From NCBI RefSeq assembly GCF_009363715.1, contig NZ_CP045405.1, forward strand, positions 1 through 64,000: a stretch of 64,000 nucleotides of DNA, in the 5' to 3' direction. Shown here in pieces: positions 8,882 to 17,868 of the stretch. The notes under the pieces were generated by a model that searched no databases, was not told the DNA's origin, and saw nothing but the letters and a program-made list of their open reading frames with translations. Position numbers and translations under genes: made by a program. The DNA is from Roseovarius sp. THAF9. Lineage in GTDB: Bacteria; Pseudomonadota; Alphaproteobacteria; Rhodobacterales; Rhodobacteraceae. Position 1 is the first letter of the stretch, and each line of letters begins with the position of its first letter.

Positions 8882-9475
8882 ATGGCTATTCTCAAGTTCT
8901 CTACCTTCGCAGTTGTGGCGCAGATCGCCCATGCGCGCGCCTGCAAGACCTTCCTGCCCAACTGGAACGGACCCGTGGACAGGCCCGCCCTGATCCTGAT
9001 CGTCGGCAATGGCGTGCATCTGCGCTCGAACGAGATCGACGGCACGACCACCCGCATCGTCACCACCGAACAGGCCGATCCTTCCTTTGCTTTTGCCGAT
9101 GGCATCAACCCGTTTCGCGACACCGACTGGATGGCGCAGCGCCGCATGGCGTTCCTCGATCTGACCGGCCAGTTCTACACCGACATTCTCGACGATGTGC
9201 AGGTGCTCATCGACCGGGGGCAGGGGGCGATCCGGCTCGCCACTGATGGCCATAGCATCCGCGTCTTCGTGCGCCGGGCGTCGGATTATCTCATCGGCGG
9301 GACCTACGATGTGCCCTCGGGCCTTGGCGGCACCTTCCGGGTCATCCTCAAGGATGCCTGCGATACCTTCGCGATCGTGCAGAACTGCGGCAATTGCGAG
9401 GATTTCGACGCCATGCAGCCTTACCGCGTGCCGCTCGATGCCCTGATGGAACTCGATGACCGGAGGGCGGCATAA
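8882..9475 (+). CDS. Hypothetical protein, first of a coupled pair
   Basis: This 197-residue protein is not recognised as a named family. It is mixed alpha/beta with no signal peptide or membrane helix. The C-terminal part has a cysteine cluster, DACDTFAIVQNCGNCEDFD, that could bind a metal. The ATG at 8882 follows GGAAAGA. Its TAA stop overlaps the ATG of the following DUF6927-like gene (TAATG), so the two are translationally coupled and probably act together. This kind of pair occurs in accessory modules with ArdC and ParB-like genes. Confidence 0.75.
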   Translation: MAILKFSTFAVVAQIAHARACKTFLPNWNGPVDRPALILIVGNGVHLRSNEIDGTTTRIVTTEQADPSFAFADGINPFRDTDWMAQRRMAFLDLTGQFYTDILDDVQVLIDRGQGAIRLATDGHSIRVFVRRASDYLIGGTYDVPSGLGGTFRVILKDACDTFAIVQNCGNCEDFDAMQPYRVPLDALMELDDRRAA

Positions 9476-10140
9476 TGGGCTGGCTGTTCTACACGGATCG
9501 CCGCGTCCAGACCTATGCGGATGAGAAAGCGGAAATCGCCCGGCTCTGCACCTTTGAGAGCGACATGCGCAAAACCGAACTGATCAAGGCCTGCAAGGTC
9601 GGCTCAACCTGGTATGCGGCGGCAAGGATTACCAATCGCGACGGCACCCCTTTCGAGGACGCGACCTATGTCACCGATCCTGACGGCTCGATCACCTTCG
9701 GGGCAGTCTTCCTCACCCGATACGACGATCGGTGTTGGGGCTACAAGGACATGGAGGAAAGCGCTGGCCCGAACGAGTCTCGCGCGCCACTAAGCCTGTT
9801 GGCCCTGCTGTCCGAGCTGAAAGACCCGGACAGCTACGCGCATGCTTGGCGCCAGCGTTGTCACGACTGGGACGCGATCCCAGACTACGAGGAAGGCGAC
9901 AAGATCAAGCTCGCATCACCAGTGACACTCACAGATGGCAGCTCATGCCAGATCGTCACTGCGACCCACTACAGGCGCGGGCGGCAAAAACGACGGTGCT
10001 ACCGTGTCGAGAAAACCGGTGGGTTCGTGCGACTTTCGAAATCCTCGCTTGCCGGCTCGGAGCTGCTCGGCTCCGCAAAGGGCGAGGCCAGTCGTGTGCT
10101 GGCTGAGTTTCTGGCGGGGCAGCGGGGTAGTAGTAACTGA
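9475..10140 (+). CDS. DUF6927-like protein
   Basis: The 221-residue product begins MGWLFYTDRRVQTYADEKAE, a start I associate with the DUF6927 family found on alphaproteobacterial plasmids; the assignment is from memory. The N-terminal half contains VGSTWYAAARITNRDG and FGAVFLTRYDDRCWGYKDMEE. The C-terminal half has a beta-rich, basic segment with THYRRGRQKRRCYRVEKTGG. Function is unknown. It overlaps the preceding stop codon by one base. No clear terminator follows; the downstream methyltransferase gene begins about 150 bp later and looks like separate cargo. Confidence 0.75.
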   Translation: MGWLFYTDRRVQTYADEKAEIARLCTFESDMRKTELIKACKVGSTWYAAARITNRDGTPFEDATYVTDPDGSITFGAVFLTRYDDRCWGYKDMEESAGPNESRAPLSLLALLSELKDPDSYAHAWRQRCHDWDAIPDYEEGDKIKLASPVTLTDGSSCQIVTATHYRRGRQKRRCYRVEKTGGFVRLSKSSLAGSELLGSAKGEASRVLAEFLAGQRGSSN

Positions 10141-10286
10141 CTGATGTCCGACTAAAGCGGACCTACATCGTCCGTCGTTTCAAAGGCAACTATGCGGACC
10201 AAGCAGACGCTGAACGCCGCCGATGTCGAGACTTCTTGGCTCGTATCTGGTACGGTGCGAATAGGCACTCAGAGGTATGCGTTACA

Positions 10287-11099
10287 ATGTCCAACATCGA
10301 CTCCGACTTCTCTGGGTCCATCCCTGAGATATACAACAGCCACCTAGTCCCGATATTGTTCGAAGGCTTTGCCGAAGATCTGGCCGAGCGGGTGGCGCGA
10401 ACTGATCCACGTGACGTACTGGAGGTAGCGGCAGGAAGCGGAGCAGTAACGAGGGCGCTCGCACCGCGTTTGGGCGACCAGTCCCGCTATGTAGTGACCG
10501 ACCTCAACCCAGGCATGCTTGAACGCGCCCGACAGCATCACGAGGACAATAGGCTCGAGTGGCTGGAGGCGAACGCGATGTCGCTGCCCTTTGAAGACGA
10601 CAGCTTCGATGTCGTCCTATGCCAGTTCGGCGTGATGTTTTTTCCAGATCGTATCAAGGGTTTTTCCGAGGCCCGACGGGTTCTCAGGTCAGGCGGCCGT
10701 TTCATCTTCAACAGCTGGGGGCCTCTCGAAGAAAACGATTTCTCTCATGTCGCCGTTGAAACGCTGATCAAGTTGTACCCCGAAGACCCTCCTCTTTTCC
10801 TCGCCAGAACACCGTTCGGATATTCCGAAAAGTCTCAAGTTCAGGCTGATCTTGCGGCGGCTGGTTTCGAGGATGTTCAAATCGAAAATATGAAACTGAA
10901 GAGCCGCGCTGATACAGCCGACGATTTCGCGTTCGGTCAATCCTGTGGTTCACCTCTTCGTCTTGAAATCGAGGCACGTGGCGAGCCACCCCTTCAAGAA
11001 GTTCGAACGGCTATCGCGGAAGCTTTGGTGGCACGATTTGGGCGTGGTCAGATCACCGGACGGATGATGGCGCTCGTGGCGCAAGCCAAGGCACCCTGA
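10287..11099 (+). CDS. Class I SAM-dependent methyltransferase
   Basis: The 270-residue protein has the class I SAM-binding fold: motif I VLEVAAGSGAVTRAL (about residues 44-58), acidic motif VVTDLNPGMLERAR, motif II/III region LPFEDDSFDVVLCQFGVMFF, and EARRVLRSGGRFIFNSWG. This resembles small-molecule (UbiE/type 11) methyltransferases rather than DNA methyltransferases. The substrate cannot be read from sequence. The ATG at 10287 follows GAGGT. The gene stands alone before an OhrR-like regulator and a truncated haemoglobin gene, all on +, and may belong to a small stress-cargo block. Confidence 0.85.
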   Translation: MSNIDSDFSGSIPEIYNSHLVPILFEGFAEDLAERVARTDPRDVLEVAAGSGAVTRALAPRLGDQSRYVVTDLNPGMLERARQHHEDNRLEWLEANAMSLPFEDDSFDVVLCQFGVMFFPDRIKGFSEARRVLRSGGRFIFNSWGPLEENDFSHVAVETLIKLYPEDPPLFLARTPFGYSEKSQVQADLAAAGFEDVQIENMKLKSRADTADDFAFGQSCGSPLRLEIEARGEPPLQEVRTAIAEALVARFGRGQITGRMMALVAQAKAP

Positions 11100-11395
11100 A
11101 GGCGGTTCAGGCCTTCGATAACGTCCGCTTAGGGCTCGATTCAGACCTTCGCCGCGTGGTGAATAAATGTCGGCTTTGCGGGACAAAGTGAGCTTTCGCT
11201 GCAGTTTCGCGAGTGGCTGCTTTGTCGAAATCACACAAGGGAAACTCCGAAAAGGGAAACACACCAAAGCGATATCCAAATTGCAAATCGCGTTCTCTGA
11301 AGACGGTCAGAAAGTAGTCAGGAACGATTTGACACGCGTTCGAAGTTGACTTTTTGCTTCATGCGTGAAATAAGCATGTCTGAAATAATATCGGT

Positions 11396-11848
11396 ATGAT
11401 GATGCATTCACGGCAACTTCGGCTCGATGATCAACTCTGCTTTGCGCTCTATGCTGCGACCAATGCGGTCACCCGGGCGTATCGTCCTTTTCTGAACAAT
11501 TTGAACCTTACCTACCCGCAATACCTGGTGATGTTGGTTCTCTGGCAGGATGGACCTTCATCGCACGGGCAAATCGCCAACAGGCTGAAACTCTCACAAA
11601 ATGCGATAACGCCGCTCGTTGATCGGCTGGTAGCACAGGGCTTTGCTGAGCGAACGCGTAAAGAGTCTGACCGCCGCGTCGTCACAGTTCAAGCCACGCA
11701 AGAAGGTCTTGATCTGGAGGGCTCCGTGTCTCTCGCGCAGCAATCGGTGGAATGCCAGACCGGCTTTCACCCCGACGCGCTGGCTCAGATACGAGACGAA
11801 TTGATCGCCCTCGCGGATAGGATGGAACAGGAGAACGCCAAAACCTGA
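11396..11848 (+). CDS. MarR-family regulator, OhrR-like
   Basis: The 150-residue product is a MarR winged-helix repressor. The N-terminus RLDDQLCFALYAATNAVTRAY carries a cysteine (residue 15 from the first ATG) where OhrR regulators have their peroxide-sensing cysteine. The wing region includes LKLSQNAITPLVDRLVAQGF and RTRKESDRRVV. OhrR normally represses an organic hydroperoxide reductase gene (ohr), but no ohr gene lies nearby; the adjacent gene encodes a truncated haemoglobin, 42 bp downstream and probably co-transcribed. Starts at 11396, 11399 or 11402 are possible (three consecutive ATG codons). Confidence 0.85.
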   Translation: MMMHSRQLRLDDQLCFALYAATNAVTRAYRPFLNNLNLTYPQYLVMLVLWQDGPSSHGQIANRLKLSQNAITPLVDRLVAQGFAERTRKESDRRVVTVQATQEGLDLEGSVSLAQQSVECQTGFHPDALAQIRDELIALADRMEQENAKT

Positions 11849-11890
11849 CCCGCGATATTTCCAGCAACAAAGCCAGAAAGGGAGGAAAAC

Positions 11891-12295
11891 ATGGCTCAAC
11901 AATCACTCTATGAGCGCCTGGGAGGCGCCTACGCAATCGCAGGAGCAGTCGATTTGCTGGTCGACCGACTTCACGAGAACGAGACGCTGAACCTGAACAA
12001 GGGCGTGAAGGATTTCCATGCCCCAAGCTTTAAACCCGGTTACAAGTTCATGGTCACGGCATGGTCGATCGAGATGGCCGGTGGCCCGTCCTGTTATCCC
12101 GGCAAGGACATGTTCGAAGCGCATAAGCATCTTGGCCTGACCAACTACGATTTCGATGTGACAGCCCACGAAATCCGCAACACACTCTATACCTGCGGTG
12201 TTCCCCGGGCGGAGATCGAAGAGTTCATGGCCATAATCGAAAGCTATCGGGACAAAGTCGTTGATCCAGACGCGACGGAACCGAAGGCCGCCTGA
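11891..12295 (+). CDS. Group I truncated haemoglobin
   Basis: The 134-residue protein starts with the globin helix LYERLGGAYAIAGAVDLLVDRL typical of group I truncated haemoglobins. It contains AHKHLGLTNYDFD, in which His78 is the likely haem-ligating proximal histidine. Such proteins bind O2 or NO and can detoxify NO. A ribosome-binding site AGGGAGGAAAA precedes the ATG. It sits directly after the OhrR-like regulator, suggesting induction by peroxide or nitrosative stress. That control link is inference. Confidence 0.88.
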   Translation: MAQQSLYERLGGAYAIAGAVDLLVDRLHENETLNLNKGVKDFHAPSFKPGYKFMVTAWSIEMAGGPSCYPGKDMFEAHKHLGLTNYDFDVTAHEIRNTLYTCGVPRAEIEEFMAIIESYRDKVVDPDATEPKAA

Positions 12296-12751
12296 TAGAA
12301 GACGCAATCTAAATCGCAGGAGCGGGCGGCCAGATGCGTTGCCCGTTCCATTACGAGCCTTGGTTCATGGAAATCTCCGCAGGTGCGGCTGGCCCACTTG
12401 ATAGCCTGAGGCGATGAGGGCTGGGCGCGTCGGTGCAGTGATATTCATATCCCACGCCCGTCCATCAAACCGCTACGAGATGCTATACTTCTGAAACAAT
12501 TTTCCCCAGAACACTTTGTCTACCTTTGAAACAGACATTCAAGCAAACTGCAGCATCTGCGATTCTGGGCTCAGAGTGAGGTTTCGCTGCGCTTTCAATG
12601 AACGGCGGCTTTAAGCTTAACGTAGGATTCTGCCCGATCCGGCATTCGATTCCCAAGTTGCCCGACTTGATATGATCACAATGGCGTTCCCGTTTACGAA
12701 GCGACGCTGAGTGATTTAGCATCGACCGATAGTACAGACGGAGAATGCGCA
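12296..12751. other. Intergenic region after the haemoglobin gene
   Basis: About 455 bp without a credible gene. It contains GTGAGGTTTCGCTGC, nearly identical to GTGAGCTTTCGCTGC in the 11100-11395 gap, suggesting a degenerate dispersed sequence flanking the small cargo block on both sides. Nothing else was recognised. Confidence 0.5.
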
Positions 12752-12916
12752 ATGAACTCAACCGGTAAGGAAGGGCCACACCTCGGCACCGATGAGCAAG
12801 GCGCGTCTCGGATGAAACGGAAGCCTTCCCAATTTGCGATGCGTGTTGCAAACATGCCGGATGAACTCGGAAAGCTTCTGGAAATGGGCCTCGAAGAGCA
12901 TGGCCGTGGCTGCTGA
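12752..12916 (+). CDS. Small ORF, 54 residues, function unknown
   Basis: Starts MNSTGKEGPHLGTDEQGASR and ends LEEHGRGC. The last 17 bases overlap the start of the next small ORF, a coupling often seen in toxin-antitoxin-like pairs. No family is recognised. The sequence is hydrophilic and could be a DNA-binding or antitoxin-like peptide. Coding status rests on the overlap and the coherent reading frame only. Confidence 0.4.
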   Translation: MNSTGKEGPHLGTDEQGASRMKRKPSQFAMRVANMPDELGKLLEMGLEEHGRGC

Positions 12917-13058
12917 GGCGAATGCGTATGACGCGTGGTTTCGCGCGCAGGTGCAAGCCGCGCTTGAGGATGCACGCGCCGGAATATCTGAGGTTCAAGT
13001 AATGCAGGCCGCTCAGGCTTTGATTGATGCGAAACGCGAGGGCCAATCCAAGTCCTGA
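12900..13058 (+). CDS. Small antitoxin-like 'stability determinant' protein
   Basis: This 52-residue ORF reads MAVAAEANAYDAWFRAQVQA and continues ALEDARAGISEVQVMQAAQA. This resembles the AYDAWFRAKVQAAL...HDEVMA pattern of plasmid stability determinants, which are short antitoxins normally followed by a ParE/RelE toxin. No toxin follows here; the next gene is the helicase fusion 100 bp away. It is therefore an orphan or decayed antitoxin. It starts inside the preceding small ORF. Confidence is limited by length. Confidence 0.5.
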   Translation: MAVAAEANAYDAWFRAQVQAALEDARAGISEVQVMQAAQALIDAKREGQSKS

Positions 13059-13160
13059 CCAAGTCTTGGAGGTCAGTGCGGTCCGACCCCGTCACCCTGA
13101 AAAGCGAAAGCGGGCTTTTTGTCCTTTGGAACTCAGACCCTGAACCAAAGGAAAATCCCA

Positions 13161-16100
13161 ATGTCAAAGCCCAAACCGGCGAACCCGGCTCTCTCAATCT
13201 CCGACGCTGATCTCGCCTCTGCGCTGGCGCAAATCGGCGCGGAGATTGTCGACCAACCCCTACGCAACTCAGTGCTTGCGCGCATCATGCGCGAGACCTT
13301 TCATGGCAGCGATGCTGGCGGCGCGTGGGACTGGCGGAAGGCCTATGACCTGATGCAGGCGGCGGCGGTCCAGGTGCTGCTGCGTGAGGCCTGCGCGGCA
13401 GGTGACATCGCCGCTGCAAAGCTGCTTGCCTCGCGCCTCCTGACGGAAACCCGCCGCTCCGAGCAGCAGATCCGGTTGCAGCAGTTTTCCACGCCGCTGC
13501 CATTTGCGGCAATGGCCGTGCGGGCGGCAGCGATCCGCAAGGGCGAGACTGTGCTGGAGCCCTCGGCGGGCCCCGGAGCCTTGGCTGCTTTCGCCGCCCG
13601 GGCCGGTGCCAAGCTTTTGCTCAACGAGATCGACCCCTTTCGCAAGAGCCTCCTGCGCGTGGTCTTCGGCGGCGAGGTGACGGGCCATGACGGCGAGCAT
13701 ATCGACGATCTGCTGCAGACACCGGTCCTGCCCGATGTCGTGGTGATGAACCCGCCTTTCGCCTCCTCGGTCGACCGCTCACGCGACAAGCACATCGCCG
13801 CCAAACATCTCATTGCGGCTGCAAAGCGTCTCGCGCATGGCGGGCGGCTGGTGGCGATCATGCCGCCGGGGTTCACATCTGAGCGGGATGCCGCGCATTG
13901 GTCCCGCGCCTGCGGTCTCCTGACGCCGCGCTTGGCCCTCACGATTCCGGGACAGGTTTACCGCAAGCTCGGCACCTCTGTGGAAACCCAGCTGATGGTC
14001 TTCGACAAGGTGCAGGAGGACGGCGAGATGATCCGCGCCAGCGTCAGGGACTTGGATGAAGCCCTTCCTTTTGTCGACGCCGTGGCCGCAAACCGGCCTG
14101 AGACGCGCCCCGCCCGCCGGGCGGCGACAAACCCTCATGCGCGATCGGTCGGTCCAGTACTTGTCGCGCGCAAGCGCCCAGTTGCCAAAGTCGCCGCCTC
14201 CAAACCCCGCGCCAATGCTGCCATCCCGCTAAGCTTCACAAGTCTTGAGGCTCCGCGCGACAACACGCCCGTTTCGGATATTTATGCGCGCTACCGCCCG
14301 CAGCGGATCGAGATCGCGGGCGCGCAGGAACATCCAACGCCACTCGTCGAAAGCATCGCCATGGCCTCTGTCGCACCGCCGGTGCCCTCAGGCACGGCCA
14401 GTGCGGAATTGCGCCTGCCTGCCAGGTTGATCAAGGAGGGACATCTCTCCGAGGCGCAACTCGAGACCATCATCATGGCGCATGATGCCCATGGTCGTGA
14501 CCGGCCGGGGCGGTTCACGATCGATGACGACCAGACAAAGCTGACGCGCGCCGATGATGACCCAGACGCACGTGCCTATCGCCTTGGCTATTTCCTCGGG
14601 GATGGCACCGGCTGCGGCAAGGGCCGCGAATGTGCCGGGCTCATCCTCGTGAACTGGCTGGCCGGTCGCAGAAAAGCGATCTGGGTCTCCAAATCCGCCA
14701 CGCTCATCGAGGACGCGATCCGCGACTGGACCGATCTCGGCGGCTCGCCCGCCGACATTCAGCCGCTCTCCAAATGGAAACCGGATCAGCCCATCCCGAT
14801 GGGCGATGGTATCCTCTTCGTCACCTATGCCACGCTGCGGTCCGCGGGCAAATGCGGCACCACGCGGCTGCGCCAGATCCTCGACTGGATGGGCGAAGAT
14901 TTCGACGGCGTCCTCGCTTTTGATGAGGCCCATGCCATGCAGAACGCGGCAGGGTCCGAGCAGGGCAGGGGGGTCAAACCCTCGCAGCAGGGTCTTGCGG
15001 GCCTGCGGCTGCAACTGGCCGCACCGCGTGCTCGCGTTTTCTACATCTCGGCCACGGGCGCCACGAGCGTGCACAACCTAGCCTATGCCGCGCGTCTCGG
15101 TCTCTGGGGGCAGGGTCCCGAATACCCCTTCCCGAGCCGCGAGAGTTTCGTCTCGGCGATGGAGGCGGGTGGTGTCGCCGCCATGGAGGTGGTCGCACGC
15201 GATCTCAAGACGCTCGGTCTCTACACGGCCCGTGCTCTCAGCTTCGATGGCGTGGAATATGATGTGCTCGAACACGCGCTGACCCCGGCTCAGATCGAGA
15301 TCTACGACGCCTATGCAGGTGCGTTTCGGACGATCCACCACAATCTGGAAGCCGCACTGACTGCGACTGGCGTCAATGACGCCTCGGGGGAGACCAATGC
15401 CTCGGCCGCCCGCGCCTCTGCCAAGTCCCGCTTCGAGAGCACGAAACAGCGCTTCTTCAACCATCTCCTGATGGGCATGAAAGCCCCGACCATCATCCGT
15501 GCCATCGAGGATGACCTCGCGGCGGGCAATGCTTGCGTCATCCAGGTGGTCTCGACAGGTGAGAGCCTGCTGAAACGCCGGCTTGAAACGATGGACCCCG
15601 ACGACGAGCTCGTCGAGGGTGCCTTGACGCCGCGCGACTATGTTCTGGGCTACCTCGAACAGGCCTTCCCGATCCACGCGCAAAAGCTGGTCGAGATCGA
15701 CGGCAATATGATGGCCGAGCCGCTCAGGGACGAGACCGGCGCACTCGTTGTCTCGCGCGAGGCGCTCGCCCTACGAGATGCGGCCATGATGGAGTTGATG
15801 ACGCTGGCCCCGATCCCGTCGGCGCTCGACCAGATCCTCTGGGCCTTTGGCGACGAGGCCGTGGCCGAAGTGACCGGAAGGTCGATCCGACCTCTGAAGG
15901 CGGACGATGGCCACCTCTTCATCGAGAAACGCTCGGCCAGCAGCAATTCCTCCGAGACCCAAGCTTTCATGGACGGCGAGAAGGATGTCCTGATCTTTTC
16001 TGACGCGGGCGGCACGGGCCGATCTTATCATGCGGCGCAGACGGCGAAGAACCAGAAACGTCGCCGGCACTATCTTCTGGAGCCCGGCTGGCGCGCCGAT

Positions 16101-17423
16101 GCGGCCATCCAGGGGCTGGGCCGCACGCATCGATCGGCCCAGGTGAGCGCGCCCTTCTTCCGGGTCTGCACCTCCGATGTGCATGGCGAGAAGCGCTTCA
16201 CCTCGACGATAGCCAAACGCCTCGACCAGCTGGGGGCCCTAACCAAGGGCCAACGCGAGACCGGCTCGCAAGGCATGTTCCGGGAGGAGGACAATCTCGA
16301 AAGCCCGATCGCACGGGCCGCACTGCGTGGCTATTTCGCCGATCTTGCCGCCGGGCGCGCCGAGGCGATGAGCTACGAGAGTTTCACCGATTGGACAGCT
16401 TTGCGGCTGATCGACAAGGACGGGGTGCTGCTCGAAGAGCTGCCCCCGATCCAGCGGTTTCTCAACCGGGTGCTGGCGCTGCCCATCCACATGCAGAACG
16501 CGCTTTTTGCCGAGTTCATGCGCCGGATCGCCGATCAGACGGAACGGGCGCGCGCGGCGGGCACGCTCGATCTCGGCGTCGAAACCCTGCGCGGCGAAAG
16601 GATCGAACAGGTCTCCACTGAGGATCTCTGGACCTGCCCGAAATCCGGTGCGGTCACGCGGATCATTGGGCTCGAGGTCACCGATCCGGTTCATGTGCTG
16701 TCGGCTGATGACGCCCTCGCGCGCAATCCGGACAAGCTGCCCATGGTCAATCGCGCCTCCGGTCGCGCGGCGCTCATCTCGGCGCGCCCGATGCAGATGT
16801 ATGACGAGGATATCGTCACCCTCATGCGCAAGGCAGTGCGGCCAAAAGGGTCGAGCTATCTGGAGGAAACGCGGTTCGTGTCCTCGGCCTGGGAAGAGAT
16901 CGGCAAGCCCGAGTTCGCACGGCTTTGGGATGCCGAGGCTGCGTCCCTGCCGAAAACCACCACGACCAAGCTCTACCTGCTGACCGGGCTGCTGTTGCCG
17001 ATCTGGAAGGACATTCCGACCACGAATGAACGCATCTACCGGGTCACGCCCGACGGGGCGACGGCCATGATCGGGCGCACGTTGAGCGAAGAAGGGGCGG
17101 CCGCGCTCCGCGCCCGCTTCCTCGTCTCCAACCCGCAAACACCGCAGGAGATGATGACCGCCGCCCTTGGCACCACCGCGCCGGTCGATCTGGGCCGGGG
17201 TCTCACGCTGACCCGTCGCCGGGTTGCAGGCGAGATGCGCCTCGAGCTCTCTGGTGCGGATCGGGGCATGATCGACGGCCTCAAGGCTCTCGGCTGCTTC
17301 ACCGAAATCATCGCATTCCAGCTGCGGGTGTTCCTACCGCATGGGGAGGGTGTCGATACGGGAAGCATTCTGGCCCGGATCGTGGGGCAGCTGCCAGACG
17401 CCGCTCCATTGGCAGCAGAATAG
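13161..17423 (+). CDS. Methyltransferase-like / strawberry-notch helicase fusion protein
   Basis: This 1420-residue protein combines two activities. The N-terminal part has methyltransferase motif I, VLEPSAGPGALAAFAARAGA (about residues 131-150), and the NPPF motif (about 197-200) of amino-methylating DNA methyltransferases. The centre is a strawberry-notch/SNF2-like helicase with Walker A GDGTGCGKGRE (about 478-488) and Walker B DEAH (near 587). The helicase C-terminal half includes GRSYHAAQTAKNQKRRRHYL and IQGLGRTHRS. Such fusions are known on alphaproteobacterial plasmids and phages and may modify or remodel plasmid DNA, or counter host defence. The ATG at 13161 follows AAAGGAAAA. It has no nearby restriction endonuclease. 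Confidence 0.9.
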   Translation: MSKPKPANPALSISDADLASALAQIGAEIVDQPLRNSVLARIMRETFHGSDAGGAWDWRKAYDLMQAAAVQVLLREACAAGDIAAAKLLASRLLTETRRSEQQIRLQQFSTPLPFAAMAVRAAAIRKGETVLEPSAGPGALAAFAARAGAKLLLNEIDPFRKSLLRVVFGGEVTGHDGEHIDDLLQTPVLPDVVVMNPPFASSVDRSRDKHIAAKHLIAAAKRLAHGGRLVAIMPPGFTSERDAAHWSRACGLLTPRLALTIPGQVYRKLGTSVETQLMVFDKVQEDGEMIRASVRDLDEALPFVDAVAANRPETRPARRAATNPHARSVGPVLVARKRPVAKVAASKPRANAAIPLSFTSLEAPRDNTPVSDIYARYRPQRIEIAGAQEHPTPLVESIAMASVAPPVPSGTASAELRLPARLIKEGHLSEAQLETIIMAHDAHGRDRPGRFTIDDDQTKLTRADDDPDARAYRLGYFLGDGTGCGKGRECAGLILVNWLAGRRKAIWVSKSATLIEDAIRDWTDLGGSPADIQPLSKWKPDQPIPMGDGILFVTYATLRSAGKCGTTRLRQILDWMGEDFDGVLAFDEAHAMQNAAGSEQGRGVKPSQQGLAGLRLQLAAPRARVFYISATGATSVHNLAYAARLGLWGQGPEYPFPSRESFVSAMEAGGVAAMEVVARDLKTLGLYTARALSFDGVEYDVLEHALTPAQIEIYDAYAGAFRTIHHNLEAALTATGVNDASGETNASAARASAKSRFESTKQRFFNHLLMGMKAPTIIRAIEDDLAAGNACVIQVVSTGESLLKRRLETMDPDDELVEGALTPRDYVLGYLEQAFPIHAQKLVEIDGNMMAEPLRDETGALVVSREALALRDAAMMELMTLAPIPSALDQILWAFGDEAVAEVTGRSIRPLKADDGHLFIEKRSASSNSSETQAFMDGEKDVLIFSDAGGTGRSYHAAQTAKNQKRRRHYLLEPGWRADAAIQGLGRTHRSAQVSAPFFRVCTSDVHGEKRFTSTIAKRLDQLGALTKGQRETGSQGMFREEDNLESPIARAALRGYFADLAAGRAEAMSYESFTDWTALRLIDKDGVLLEELPPIQRFLNRVLALPIHMQNALFAEFMRRIADQTERARAAGTLDLGVETLRGERIEQVSTEDLWTCPKSGAVTRIIGLEVTDPVHVLSADDALARNPDKLPMVNRASGRAALISARPMQMYDEDIVTLMRKAVRPKGSSYLEETRFVSSAWEEIGKPEFARLWDAEAASLPKTTTTKLYLLTGLLLPIWKDIPTTNERIYRVTPDGATAMIGRTLSEEGAAALRARFLVSNPQTPQEMMTAALGTTAPVDLGRGLTLTRRRVAGEMRLELSGADRGMIDGLKALGCFTEIIAFQLRVFLPHGEGVDTGSILARIVGQLPDAAPLAAE

Positions 17424-17439
17424 GGAAGGGGGGGAAGTC

Positions 17440-17742
17440 ATGACTCTCGATGACATCAAGGCGGCCGTCGATGCCGGGCAGACCGTGCATTGGGCCAATG
17501 CCGGCTACATTGTCCACAAGGACCGGCTCGGCCAGTACCTTATCACCTATGCCCCGAACGGCAGCTGCATCGGCCTGACCGACCGGAGCGGGCACCGGTT
17601 GAACGGAAAGGAAGCGGAGTTCTTCATCGCGCAATCGGAGGACGGCGCGGAAAATCCGGGCAGCCAATCAAAATCAGACTGGCAGGGGAGGGGCGTAGCA
17701 CACGATGGGGAGGTGGCACATCCAATAAGCCCTCAGCGATGA
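17440..17742 (+). CDS. Small hypothetical protein downstream of the helicase fusion
   Basis: The 100-residue product begins MTLDDIKAAVDAGQTVHWAN and continues with GYIVHKDRLGQYLITYAPNG, a compact beta-rich fold, then a low-complexity polar tail. I recognise the N-terminal part as a short conserved protein that often follows the strawberry-notch gene on related plasmids, but it has no assigned function. A strong AGGGGGGAAG ribosome-binding site precedes the ATG. The gap to the helicase gene is 16 bp, so the two are one operon. Confidence 0.75.
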   Translation: MTLDDIKAAVDAGQTVHWANAGYIVHKDRLGQYLITYAPNGSCIGLTDRSGHRLNGKEAEFFIAQSEDGAENPGSQSKSDWQGRGVAHDGEVAHPISPQR

Positions 17743-17868
17743 GCTGCTGGCAGGGCAGAAAGGGAAAGCAAGCTTTCGGTTTTGTGATCCCACGAGGGGT
17801 CGAAAAAGCAATCCCGGATGCGCTGACAAGGACGTCAGGCACCGGCCAATCTGAAAGGAACCATCCCA

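Noticed and set aside
11167..11349. 60-codon open frame upstream of the OhrR-like gene
   Set aside because: Overlaps a repeat-like sequence that also occurs after the haemoglobin gene and lacks a good ribosome-binding site.
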